Positions 15,006 through 20,927 of a DNA stretch of 22,315 bases are shown here, piece by piece. Made by a program: the position numbers and the translations under genes. The notes under the pieces are model-generated. The model worked only from the letters and a program-made list of their open reading frames with translations, searched no databases and was not told the origin of the DNA. This DNA comes from a virus. The stretch spans positions 1 to 22,315 of the IMG/VR virus record IMGVR_UViG_3300045885_000314. One strand, given 5' to 3'. Every line of letters begins with the position of its first letter. Position 1 is the first letter of the stretch.

Positions 15006-15176
15006 ATGACACTTGGTCTTGCGTTCTGGATTATCATGCTAATCTGGCTGGTTTTTGGAGTGCTGCAGCACTTCGGTATGGCTGGAGGATGGGGTGTAAC
15101 AGCTAATGTAGTGCTACTGTTCGTGCTGTTTGGATTGCTTGGATGGCAAGTGTTCGGCCCGCCACTACACAGGTGA
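15006..15176 (+). CDS. Small two-helix membrane protein, holin candidate
   Basis: A 56-residue ORF with AGGAGAGTGCC before its ATG. It has two strongly hydrophobic helices: residues of about 4-20 (GLAFWIIMLIWLVFGVL) and about 32-50 (TANVVLLFVLFGLLGWQVF), joined by a short Gly-rich loop (HFGMAGGWGV), and a short PPLHR tail. Two transmembrane segments, small size and position three genes before... the endolysin cassette (directly ahead of the membrane-anchored protein and endolysin) fit a class II-like holin that permeabilises the inner membrane. Its 3' end overlaps the next gene by 34 bases, or by 4 if that gene starts at the GTG at 15173. No family-specific motif is recognised. Confidence 0.7.
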   Translation: MTLGLAFWIIMLIWLVFGVLQHFGMAGGWGVTANVVLLFVLFGLLGWQVFGPPLHR

Positions 15177-15475
15177 CTCATCTTGGGTACATAGCGTTTG
15201 CCATAGTCGCGGCTCTGTCGGCTATAGGCTATGGCGTGTTCGCGGAACTCCAAGCACAGGTGCCTCCACCCCTACCTAAGTATGACGCGCGCCTGATTGA
15301 ATTGGATCGACAGGCTATCGAGCGCGCCTACACCCAGCAAGCCGTCCACTTGTTCCAACAGTGGATGAAAGATGATACTCGTCAGCCAGAACGCATGATG
15401 CTTGGGCTGACACAAGCGCGGAGCGCCTACAGTCAAGCCATGGAGAAGGTTGAGGAGAGGGAGAGAGCCAAATGA
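15143..15475 (+). CDS. Membrane-anchored helical protein, possible Rz-like spanin
   Basis: A 110-residue protein with one N-terminal transmembrane helix (YIAFAIVAALSAIGYGVFAEL, about residues 16-36), a Pro linker (QVPPPLPKYD) and charged amphipathic helices to the end (ARLIELDRQAIERAYTQQAV; EKVEERERAK). An inner-membrane anchor plus a periplasmic helical arm next to holin and endolysin candidates is the layout of an i-spanin, which would disrupt the outer membrane after cell-wall digestion; no partner o-spanin was found. Start uncertain: the ATG at 15143 has no good binding site, whereas the GTG at 15173 overlaps the previous stop (GTGA) and would give 100 residues. Its stop overlaps the endolysin ATG (ATGA). 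Confidence 0.65.
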   Translation: MASVRPATTQVTHLGYIAFAIVAALSAIGYGVFAELQAQVPPPLPKYDARLIELDRQAIERAYTQQAVHLFQQWMKDDTRQPERMMLGLTQARSAYSQAMEKVEERERAK

Positions 15476-16113
15476 GATTCAACCGCGAGATCTATTTCGA
15501 CAGCGTGCGCGACTCGCTATTTAACGGCTCAATGAACCAAGTTCAAGTTAATGGCCAGAACGTCATCCTGACCATATTCGAGATGCGCGTGTATCGAGGC
15601 AGCACGGATGACTTGCGGCACTGCGCCTATCCGCTCGCCACTACGGCGCATGAGACAGGGTTCGAGATGGCTCCGATTGTCGAGTACGGCAAAGGCGATG
15701 GCATGGAGTACGGTGTGCCAGACCCCGAGACCAAGCAGACGTACTACGGCCGTGGATTTGTGCAGCTGACTTGGCGAGACAATTACGCTCGCGCTACTAG
15801 GGAACTGCAGCTGACTGGTGAGAACGATCTCGAGTGGCACGCCGACAGTGCGCTCAAAATGCCGATCGCAGCGGCCGTAATGTATCAGGGCATGACGGGC
15901 GGCTGGTTCCGCACTCATGACGACGGTAAGCCGGAGACGCTCGCGCGTTACTTCAGTAACACTGTTAATGATCCCTACGAGGCGCGCGAGATTATCAATG
16001 GAGATAAGTCCAAGGTGCCTAGCTGGAGTGGCGGAGTGAGCATCGGCAATCTTATAAAGGGCTACCACGAAAAGTTTTTAGCGGCCTTGGAGGTCTCCTG
16101 TGCCCAAATTTGA
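15472..16113 (+). CDS. Endolysin, GH19 chitinase-like (lysozyme-type)
   Basis: A 213-residue cell-wall hydrolase cutting the glycan strands of peptidoglycan. Family 19 features: LATTAHETGFEMAPIVEYG at about residues 55-73, containing the expected general acid Glu61 (AHET) and a possible second Glu71, and YYGRGFVQLTWRDNY at about 91-105, the classic substrate-binding segment. TLARYFSNTVNDPYEAREIING follows. No signal peptide or membrane anchor is seen at the N-terminus (MRFNREIYFD), so export should depend on the holin. The start overlaps the stop of the previous gene (ATGA), with GGAGAGGGAGAG upstream. It is the last confident gene of the plus-strand module. Confidence 0.9.
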   Translation: MRFNREIYFDSVRDSLFNGSMNQVQVNGQNVILTIFEMRVYRGSTDDLRHCAYPLATTAHETGFEMAPIVEYGKGDGMEYGVPDPETKQTYYGRGFVQLTWRDNYARATRELQLTGENDLEWHADSALKMPIAAAVMYQGMTGGWFRTHDDGKPETLARYFSNTVNDPYEAREIINGDKSKVPSWSGGVSIGNLIKGYHEKFLAALEVSCAQI

Positions 16114-16159
16114 AAAAAGCGCGGCGAACAACCATATCATCAACTTCCACCTCCATTAA
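16100..16159 (+). other. 19-codon ORF with strong ribosome binding site at the convergent junction
   Basis: GGAGG at 16089-16093, 6 bases before a GTG at 16100, opens a short frame reading MPKFEKSAANNHIINFHLH and ending at TAA 16157-16159. It overlaps the endolysin end and the end of the minus-strand NTPase gene. The first residues look like a normal protein start. It may be a micro-protein, or the surviving 5' end of a gene lost when the two modules were joined. Confidence 0.25.
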
Positions 16160-17375
16160 GTCTGGCCTCTTTGGAAGCTGGTTTGTAGCCAATATAATTG
16201 CCTTCTATCGGAACTAGTTCAAACATTCGCGAGCGGACCATTATCTCAAGCACACGCATTACTGAGTGAGCCGCAACGCGCTCCCTAAGGAAGTGGACTA
16301 TTCGGTGCTCGAGAATAGGCCTCTTTTCCTTGGCATAGAGCACCCACACGTAGTTCCAGGCCTCTTCCATCGCGACCGAGTCTCCACCCGAGGTCATTGA
16401 TTTGAAGATCTCGGGCATCTCCGTCTCGGCCTCGATGAGCCATGAGAGAGCCTCTCTGTAATGCTCCAGCCCTATCACGTGGTCTCCCGAGTGGGATATA
16501 CTGGAAATCATGCACAGTTTAAGCAGGTGTGCTGCGCGCCGTGCATTGTAGAACTGCAGTCTTATATGTGAGGGGACGGGAGGACACCCGGATTTGATCC
16601 ACTCGCGTATAGCGGCGGCAGCGGGAGTGGTGAAAGACATCTTTCCAATTTCGAGCCCGATTGTTTTAAGGTCATGCTGAAGATCAGCTTGCATTCTGGC
16701 GATGTACCCGGCATTACTATCTTCAGCAAATGGGTCTCTGACGACTTTGTCTCCCGAGTAGATGAGAATTGTTCTACTAATGAAGCCTTGATCCCAGGCC
16801 CCCGCAGGCATAACCTCATTAAGATACGAAGGAGTGCAAGCTCCAAGTAGGTTAATCTGCGGATGTAGGATTTTGATTTTAAGATCGCGCCCGCGTCTCT
16901 TCTGGTCAATGGTATATCCATCGTAGATATCCGTTAGGTTGTTCATGAGAGTTGACTCCCATGAGGGGATTAACACACCAAGCTCGCGGCAAATTACCAC
17001 AAGCGAGTTGAACTCCAGTACTGGAACCGCGTTGTTGAGATTGACGCAGCGCCGAGGCGACTCGTTCAGGGCGTCAATCAGTGACGCCGCGCTCATATCG
17101 GAGGGGCCTACGTGAAGTTCGGGTACTCCCCTGAGGAGAACTTCGGCAGGGTGGATGGCCTCGCCTTTACCCACACCAGGAGGCCCCACAAGGATTGTGT
17201 AGAGGCCAGGGTATAGGTCAGAACCCATCGTTCTGACCCAGATACGCCGTTCCATAGCTGCCGCGACCGTCGAGATAGCTGCCCACTTCCGGAGAAGGGG
17301 CGGAGAGGGTCTTATTTCAGTATACTCCAGGTAGCTATCTATCCAGTTGCCGAGTCTACGCGCGGTTGGTGCCAC
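16140..17375 (-). CDS. P-loop NTPase, DUF3987/helicase-like
   Basis: A 411-residue ATPase probably acting in phage DNA replication. Residues of about 25-50 (PPLLRKWAAISTVAAAMERR) match the family entry 'W..iS..aA.lerr'. Walker A is GPPGVGKG at 64-71. VVICRELGVLI at 126-136 looks like the Walker B strand with Glu131 but lacks the preceding Asp. INLLGACTPSYLNEVMP at about 174-190 resembles the sensor region, and Arg201 (GFISRTILIYSG) is a candidate arginine finger. The C-terminal 80 residues are helical, perhaps a winged helix. It begins with GTG and overlaps the polymerase end by 20 bases, so it is translated from the same message. Family resemblance is good; helicase activity is inferred. Confidence 0.75.
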   Translation of the reverse strand: MAPTARRLGNWIDSYLEYTEIRPSPPLLRKWAAISTVAAAMERRIWVRTMGSDLYPGLYTILVGPPGVGKGEAIHPAEVLLRGVPELHVGPSDMSAASLIDALNESPRRCVNLNNAVPVLEFNSLVVICRELGVLIPSWESTLMNNLTDIYDGYTIDQKRRGRDLKIKILHPQINLLGACTPSYLNEVMPAGAWDQGFISRTILIYSGDKVVRDPFAEDSNAGYIARMQADLQHDLKTIGLEIGKMSFTTPAAAAIREWIKSGCPPVPSHIRLQFYNARRAAHLLKLCMISSISHSGDHVIGLEHYREALSWLIEAETEMPEIFKSMTSGGDSVAMEEAWNYVWVLYAKEKRPILEHRIVHFLRERVAAHSVMRVLEIMVRSRMFELVPIEGNYIGYKPASKEARLNGGGS

Positions 17376-18870
17376 GAGTGTCTGGCCATGAGCTTAAGCC
17401 TCGGGGGTTCTCCACTCTACCGTCTTTATACTTAACCATTTTGCCCCAGTTCCATCCTACCTTGGCCTCGAGCGGGACGCTGAAAGCGCGTCCGCCCTCC
17501 AACTCAAGAACCACCTTCATAGCGGCTAAGGCCGCTGGAACGATCTCATTTTCCTTCTCCTCTGGATACTGGATTAGTATTGAGTCGTGGCATTGAAGTA
17601 AGATCTGACACATGCCTGTCCTCCACAATTGGAGGAGGCCATAGTTCATCTCATCTGCAGTCATGGACTGGCCCATGTGGGCTACAGCTTGCTTGAGAGT
17701 ATCTTTATCATCGCGTCTGCCGAAGAACCACCTCTTTCTGCCGAAAGGTGTGACAAGATAGCCATCAGTCTTAATCTGTTCCCATATCCAGTCGTGTAAC
17801 CGCGGTATTGCTGGGAATGTAGCGAAGTACTTAGGCTGGAACTCTTCAATAGTTTCCTTATCAATCTTAGTGTGCTTCGCCATCTCAAATGGCGAGCCCA
17901 AATAATTTGTTCCATGGCCCAGCACCTTGTTCATGTGTCGTACTGAATGGTGACGGTGCAGTTTTGTGCTGTCGGCAATTTCTTTATCTTTATGGAGATC
18001 TCCTGTCCACGGCAGTTCCGGATTAGAAAGTCTGCTAACCGTTGTATGTAGGTCTCCAGACTCACAGGCGTCGAGATACTTGGGGTCACGGAATACATTC
18101 CAACAGAGTGCTCCGATATTTCTGGCATCTGCCTGCTCCAAGTCTATGTTTGCGAACTTGTATCCTGGGTCTGGGATGAACATCCTTCGCAAGCGCTCCT
18201 CAATATTCTGCACGTTTCCGCCAGTTCCGAAGTCATTAAGGCTGCTTGAAAAGCGGCCTGTTGTAGTGCCTGCGATGTTATAGCTCGTCCGTAGTCGGCC
18301 GTCGGCGTCAATCTCTGTTTCAAGGACACCAATCTTTTTTCCAATATCTCGCAAAGCGAGGATATGCGAGATGATTGGCTGGGAGAGAAAATGTGCTGCC
18401 CAGAGCCGCTCGAGGGCGTCCCGGTTGACTGTAGGGACGAGTTCGCCGCGCTCGTTTCTCCTACGGATTGGAGGTATTTTGAGAATGTCGTAGAGCACAC
18501 TTGCAACAAATTGGTTAGATCTCCACGCCTTAGTTTTTCCACTGTCTCGGAACTCAGCGTATCCAACGCCATCGTGAATGACTGAATAGAGTTGCCGTTC
18601 GAGTCGAGTAGTATCATCCTTATATAGTGTGAGGGCTCGTTTTCGTTCGTGCTCATCGATTAAGACTCCTCTCATGTTCATTTCGAGCACCGGACCCTGA
18701 AGCTCGCGCGACAGAGCATAGGTGGCGCTGGTGTTGTTGTCAAGTTGGGGGAGAAGCTCTCCCAATACCTCGTGTGTGACGCAGCAGTCTAGGCCGTTAT
18801 AAACCCACAATTTTTCAGTCTCTGACTTCAGAGTGTCAGGACGCAGAAGATCAGTGTGGATCGCTCTCAT
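17356..18870 (-). CDS. Family A DNA polymerase, starting inside the exonuclease domain
   Basis: A 504-residue polymerase with intact catalytic core. Motif A is NIDLEQADAR with Asp243. The O-helix region RHMNKVLGHGTNYLG carries Arg311, Lys315 and Tyr323. Motif C is QCHDSILI with His428-Asp429. TPFGRKRWFFG lies before it. TTTGRFSSS (202-210) and LRRMFIPDPGYKF are also typical. The N-terminus is not a complete exonuclease domain: residues 22-36 (WVYNGLDCCVTHEVL) are the Exo III motif, whereas Exo I and Exo II lie on a separate ORF 1 kb upstream (19893-20927). The start at 18870 is chosen because AGGAG at 18877-18881 is 6 bases upstream and the ATG overlaps the previous stop; the frame remains open to 18972, but that part is inside other genes. 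Confidence 0.92.
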   Translation of the reverse strand: MRAIHTDLLRPDTLKSETEKLWVYNGLDCCVTHEVLGELLPQLDNNTSATYALSRELQGPVLEMNMRGVLIDEHERKRALTLYKDDTTRLERQLYSVIHDGVGYAEFRDSGKTKAWRSNQFVASVLYDILKIPPIRRRNERGELVPTVNRDALERLWAAHFLSQPIISHILALRDIGKKIGVLETEIDADGRLRTSYNIAGTTTGRFSSSLNDFGTGGNVQNIEERLRRMFIPDPGYKFANIDLEQADARNIGALCWNVFRDPKYLDACESGDLHTTVSRLSNPELPWTGDLHKDKEIADSTKLHRHHSVRHMNKVLGHGTNYLGSPFEMAKHTKIDKETIEEFQPKYFATFPAIPRLHDWIWEQIKTDGYLVTPFGRKRWFFGRRDDKDTLKQAVAHMGQSMTADEMNYGLLQLWRTGMCQILLQCHDSILIQYPEEKENEIVPAALAAMKVVLELEGGRAFSVPLEAKVGWNWGKMVKYKDGRVENPRGLSSWPDTRGTNRA

Positions 18871-19049
18871 GGCGCGCTCCTGATGGCGTAACGCGCTAGG
18901 AACTCGCGTAACTCTGCAATTCGCTGCGGAGTATTCGATGCTGTAACGATCTCGTGGAAAGGATCCGGGCAAGGCTGGACCTCGCCTTCATACTGTATCG
19001 CTGGGTGCAGATGCGGGTACGGTGAGTCGCATTTCGGACAATTAGTCAT
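18867..19049 (-). CDS. Tiny Cys-containing protein C between exonuclease and polymerase
   Basis: A 60-residue protein beginning MTNCPKCDSPYPHLHP. A CPKC pair, nearby His residues and one later Cys (QPCPDPFHE) suggest a small zinc-binding knuckle, though the usual second CxxC is absent. The C-terminus, REFLARYAIRSAP, ends with the IRSA peptide also found at the ends of the two preceding genes. Start (overlap with the previous stop) and end (overlap with the polymerase ATG) are both ATGA. AGGAG within the end of the upstream gene is its ribosome binding site. Function unknown. Confidence 0.7.
   Translation of the reverse strand: MTNCPKCDSPYPHLHPAIQYEGEVQPCPDPFHEIVTASNTPQRIAELREFLARYAIRSAP
18868..18888 (-). 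repeat. Junction repeat, copy 3 (diverged)
   Basis: Twenty-one bases agreeing with copy 2 at 19 positions. It contains the polymerase ATG, the AGGAG ribosome binding site (18877-18881) and the codons for the shared C-terminal IRSA peptide of the preceding gene. Confidence 0.7.
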
Positions 19050-19378
19050 TTCGCGCTCCTGATGGCGGCGGCGATCCGTTGACCAAAATGCAGGGCCGGC
19101 CCCCATTCCTGATTCTCCGCAATCTTCGCATCCTTCTCCCTTTGCGCCGCTGCAACACACTTTAGTTCGGCCTGACATTCCTGAAGCTGCCGCCATTGGG
19201 TGTCATGATAGTTTTGCCGTTCCGCCGCTGCATGGCGATCGAGGGCGCGGGCAAGTTGTACGGGCGTGCAAAGGCAGGGATGATCGTGAGCGCCCGGTAT
19301 CTCGTGTTCGTCGGCAAACAGAGTGCGAAACGCCTCCCGCATTGCGGCCTCGGACGGCACTGCACTTGGCTCGGTCAT
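19046..19378 (-). CDS. Small helical protein B between exonuclease and polymerase
   Basis: A 110-residue protein: MTEPSAVPSEAAMREAFRTL, a CLCTPVQLARALDRHAA segment, then a charged helix (ECQAELKCVAAAQREKDAKI) and the tail FGQRIAAAIRSAK. The tail is identical over nine residues to that of the preceding gene. The ATG at 19378 overlaps the previous stop (ATGA) and has AGGAG 6-7 bases upstream; the frame is open further to 19561 but that would run through the previous gene. Not recognised. It looks like the small, often host-directed or accessory proteins that accumulate in phage replication regions, but no role can be claimed. Confidence 0.7.
   Translation of the reverse strand: MTEPSAVPSEAAMREAFRTLFADEHEIPGAHDHPCLCTPVQLARALDRHAAAERQNYHDTQWRQLQECQAELKCVAAAQREKDAKIAENQEWGPALHFGQRIAAAIRSAK
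19047..19074 (-). repeat. Junction repeat, copy 2
   Basis: Twenty-eight bases, identical to copy 1 at 27. Read on the minus strand it encodes IAAAIRSA, contains AGGAGCGC as the ribosome binding site and ends in the ATG of the next gene. Confidence 0.85.
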
Positions 19379-19632
19379 TTGGCGCTCCTGATGGCGGCGG
19401 CGATAGCAGTTCCATCCGTGTAGATCGGCCTGTGGCCCTCGTCTTGAAATCTTCGCGCGAGCCGCTCCCGCTCCTGTGCGGCGGCGCGCTCTAGGGCGGC
19501 GGTGGTGTTGTCTAGGATGGATTGGCATTGGCACATACCACGGCTGAAACCTGCTGGACATGCTGCGCCACTAAACTCCTCACAGAAATCCTCGCCGTGC
19601 GCATCCAGTGCCCGCGCCCTCCAGTCAGTCAT
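19375..19632 (-). CDS. Small protein A between exonuclease and polymerase
   Basis: An 85-residue protein. Its N-terminal half contains Cys residues (EDFCEEFSGAACPAGFSRGM, then CQCQ), the second half is a helix (TTAALERAAAQERERLARRF), and the end is GTAIAAAIRSAK. The final nine residues equal those of the next gene. GGGG about 9 bases before the ATG is a modest ribosome binding site. It ends in an ATGA overlap with the next gene. Not recognised; possibly a metal-binding or disulphide-containing accessory protein. Confidence 0.65.
   Translation of the reverse strand: MTDWRARALDAHGEDFCEEFSGAACPAGFSRGMCQCQSILDNTTAALERAAAQERERLARRFQDEGHRPIYTDGTAIAAAIRSAK
19376..19403 (-). repeat. Junction repeat, copy 1
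   Basis: Same structure as copies 2 and 3: shared C-terminal codons, embedded AGGAGCGC ribosome binding site, then the next ATG. One mismatch to copy 2. Confidence 0.85.
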
Positions 19633-19643
19633 AGCAACATCCC

Positions 19644-19889
19644 CTAGTCGCAGTAATCAGCGAACGATCGGTAAACCAATGTTCCGTCAGCCCACCATCT
19701 ACGCGGCGGCGGCTCATCACCTTTCCACCGCAGCTCTTCGGGGTAATCAGAGGCGACATACTCCATCACGCACTTCTCGCCTCGGTGCGGATTGATGCAG
19801 CCTTCACCGCCCGGACAACTCTTCATCGTGCAGTGACGCTCAACACTCATGCGATCCTCCACAAAGGGCCGATGATCTGGGTCACTCAT
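19644..19889 (-). CDS. Small Cys/Trp-rich protein directly after UDG-exonuclease
   Basis: An 81-residue protein. The centre, RHCTMKSCPGGEGCINPHRG, followed by EKC, has four Cys and two His, compatible with a small metal-binding knuckle. The C-terminal half is Trp/Tyr/Arg-rich (EPPPRRWWADGTLVYRSFAD) and ends in YCD. GGAGG before the ATG at 19889 (8-base spacing) lies over the stop of the preceding gene. An internal ATG at 19850 also has GGAGG at 5 bases, so two products of 81 and 68 residues are possible. It is the first of four tiny genes separating the exonuclease and polymerase parts. Function unknown. Confidence 0.65.
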   Translation of the reverse strand: MSDPDHRPFVEDRMSVERHCTMKSCPGGEGCINPHRGEKCVMEYVASDYPEELRWKGDEPPPRRWWADGTLVYRSFADYCD

Positions 19890-19892
19890 CCC

Positions 19893-20927
19893 TTAGTCCT
19901 CCTTCTTAAACGTCTCTTTGTGCTTCAGCCGTACGGTCAGCTTCCAGGCGGCTTCGTCAGTGTAAACAGACCCAAGGTAATCAAGACCCTTCGGAGCTTC
20001 TGGTTGAAGCGCATGATGGAGAAGCATAGTATCGTGCTCGCAACCAGCAAAAGGTATACCATAACCTCGCCAAACCCTGTGAATGTCGAACATGCCATTC
20101 TGAAAGACCTTCTGTGGTAGAGGCATGGCCAAGATGCGCCGTATCCATCGCCAAACGGCCAGCTCGTCCTCCAGGGTCGGCCAGTACGACCACCCCGGCT
20201 TCCGTGGGTCCTCGATCGGAACGACCAGAGCCACTTGTGGCGAGGGCGCGAACCCTATACAGGTGATCTGATCGTTCCGAGTCTCGATATCCACCGCCAT
20301 CATTCTTGAGGGGAGGATGAATTTTTCCTCGAACCAGGGGAGTTCACAAAGGGCGGGCTCGATGTAGACTATTCGCTTGGGCCGTCGGATCTCTGGAAAT
20401 TCTGCTTCTCGGCGTGCTTTTTGGAGATCGAGGACAGTAACGTGTCGTTCGCTATAGCCTCCTTGAAGGATGTAGCTGGGGTGGAAGGTTGGGAGGACTT
20501 TGAGCCCTGGAACGGTTCTACTTTCAGCAACAGCCCCCCGGAGCTTGGAGATCCTGCCGTCACCGAGTAGTGCCCAGGCGGCAGTTCCGCCAAGAGCAAC
20601 TGCAATATTCGGCTTAATCGATTTAAGCTCTCCATAGAGTCGCTCGATTTCGCCAAGGTACTCGTCACGTATATATTTTCCGCTGGAGAGAGGGGGGAGT
20701 CCATGCTTTACCTCCTTCTTGGATGCGCAGAGGTTATCCACCTTGTTGGTGGGCCTCGGCCGCAGGTTGAAACAATTCGTTAGGTAGCACTCGTGCCGCG
20801 CGATGCCCGCCTCTTTGAGCATCGTGTTCAACTGCCACCCCGCCGGGCCGACGAATGGTTTTCGTTCTCGTTCTTCGTGTTCTCCGTAAGCTTCTCCTAC
20901 GATCACAATTTTATACACTGGAAGCAT
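19893..20927 (-). CDS. UDG-superfamily domain fused to N-terminal part of a 3'-5' exonuclease
   Basis: A 344-residue protein. Residues 1-175 are a uracil-DNA glycosylase-type domain: GEAYGEHEERERKPFVGPAG at 11-30 (water-activating motif region), YLTNCFNLRPRP at 48-59, FHPSYIL at 148-154 (second motif). No complete set of four Fe-S cysteines is seen. Residues of about 205-325 are a DnaQ-like exonuclease with Exo I DIET (Asp213, Glu215) and Exo II NGMFD (Asp281), then HDTMLLHHAL and GLDYLGSVYTDE. The protein stops at LKHKETFKKED, before the Exo III motif, which is on the polymerase ORF. SPO1-type phage polymerases are known to carry UDG, exonuclease and polymerase in one chain, so this is the N-terminal part of such an enzyme. 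Whether the glycosylase domain is active is not known. Confidence 0.87.
   Translation of the reverse strand: MLPVYKIVIVGEAYGEHEERERKPFVGPAGWQLNTMLKEAGIARHECYLTNCFNLRPRPTNKVDNLCASKKEVKHGLPPLSSGKYIRDEYLGEIERLYGELKSIKPNIAVALGGTAAWALLGDGRISKLRGAVAESRTVPGLKVLPTFHPSYILQGGYSERHVTVLDLQKARREAEFPEIRRPKRIVYIEPALCELPWFEEKFILPSRMMAVDIETRNDQITCIGFAPSPQVALVVPIEDPRKPGWSYWPTLEDELAVWRWIRRILAMPLPQKVFQNGMFDIHRVWRGYGIPFAGCEHDTMLLHHALQPEAPKGLDYLGSVYTDEAAWKLTVRLKHKETFKKED
20880..20921 (-). repeat. Second copy of UDG start peptide (recoded)
   Basis: Fourteen codons for PVYKIVIVGEAYGE in the UDG gene. They match the peptide PIYKIVLVGEAWGE encoded at 21319-21360 at 11 residues, but only 3 of those 11 codons are identical; the other 8 differ at the third base. 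Confidence 0.9.

Noticed and set aside
16114-16139. Bidirectional terminator between convergent modules
   Set aside because: Only 26 bases with no inverted repeat; a hairpin could not be drawn.
18870-19893. Intron or intein between the exonuclease and polymerase parts
   Set aside because: The interval holds four separate small genes with own starts, stops and ribosome binding sites, and no intein block or intron core was seen.
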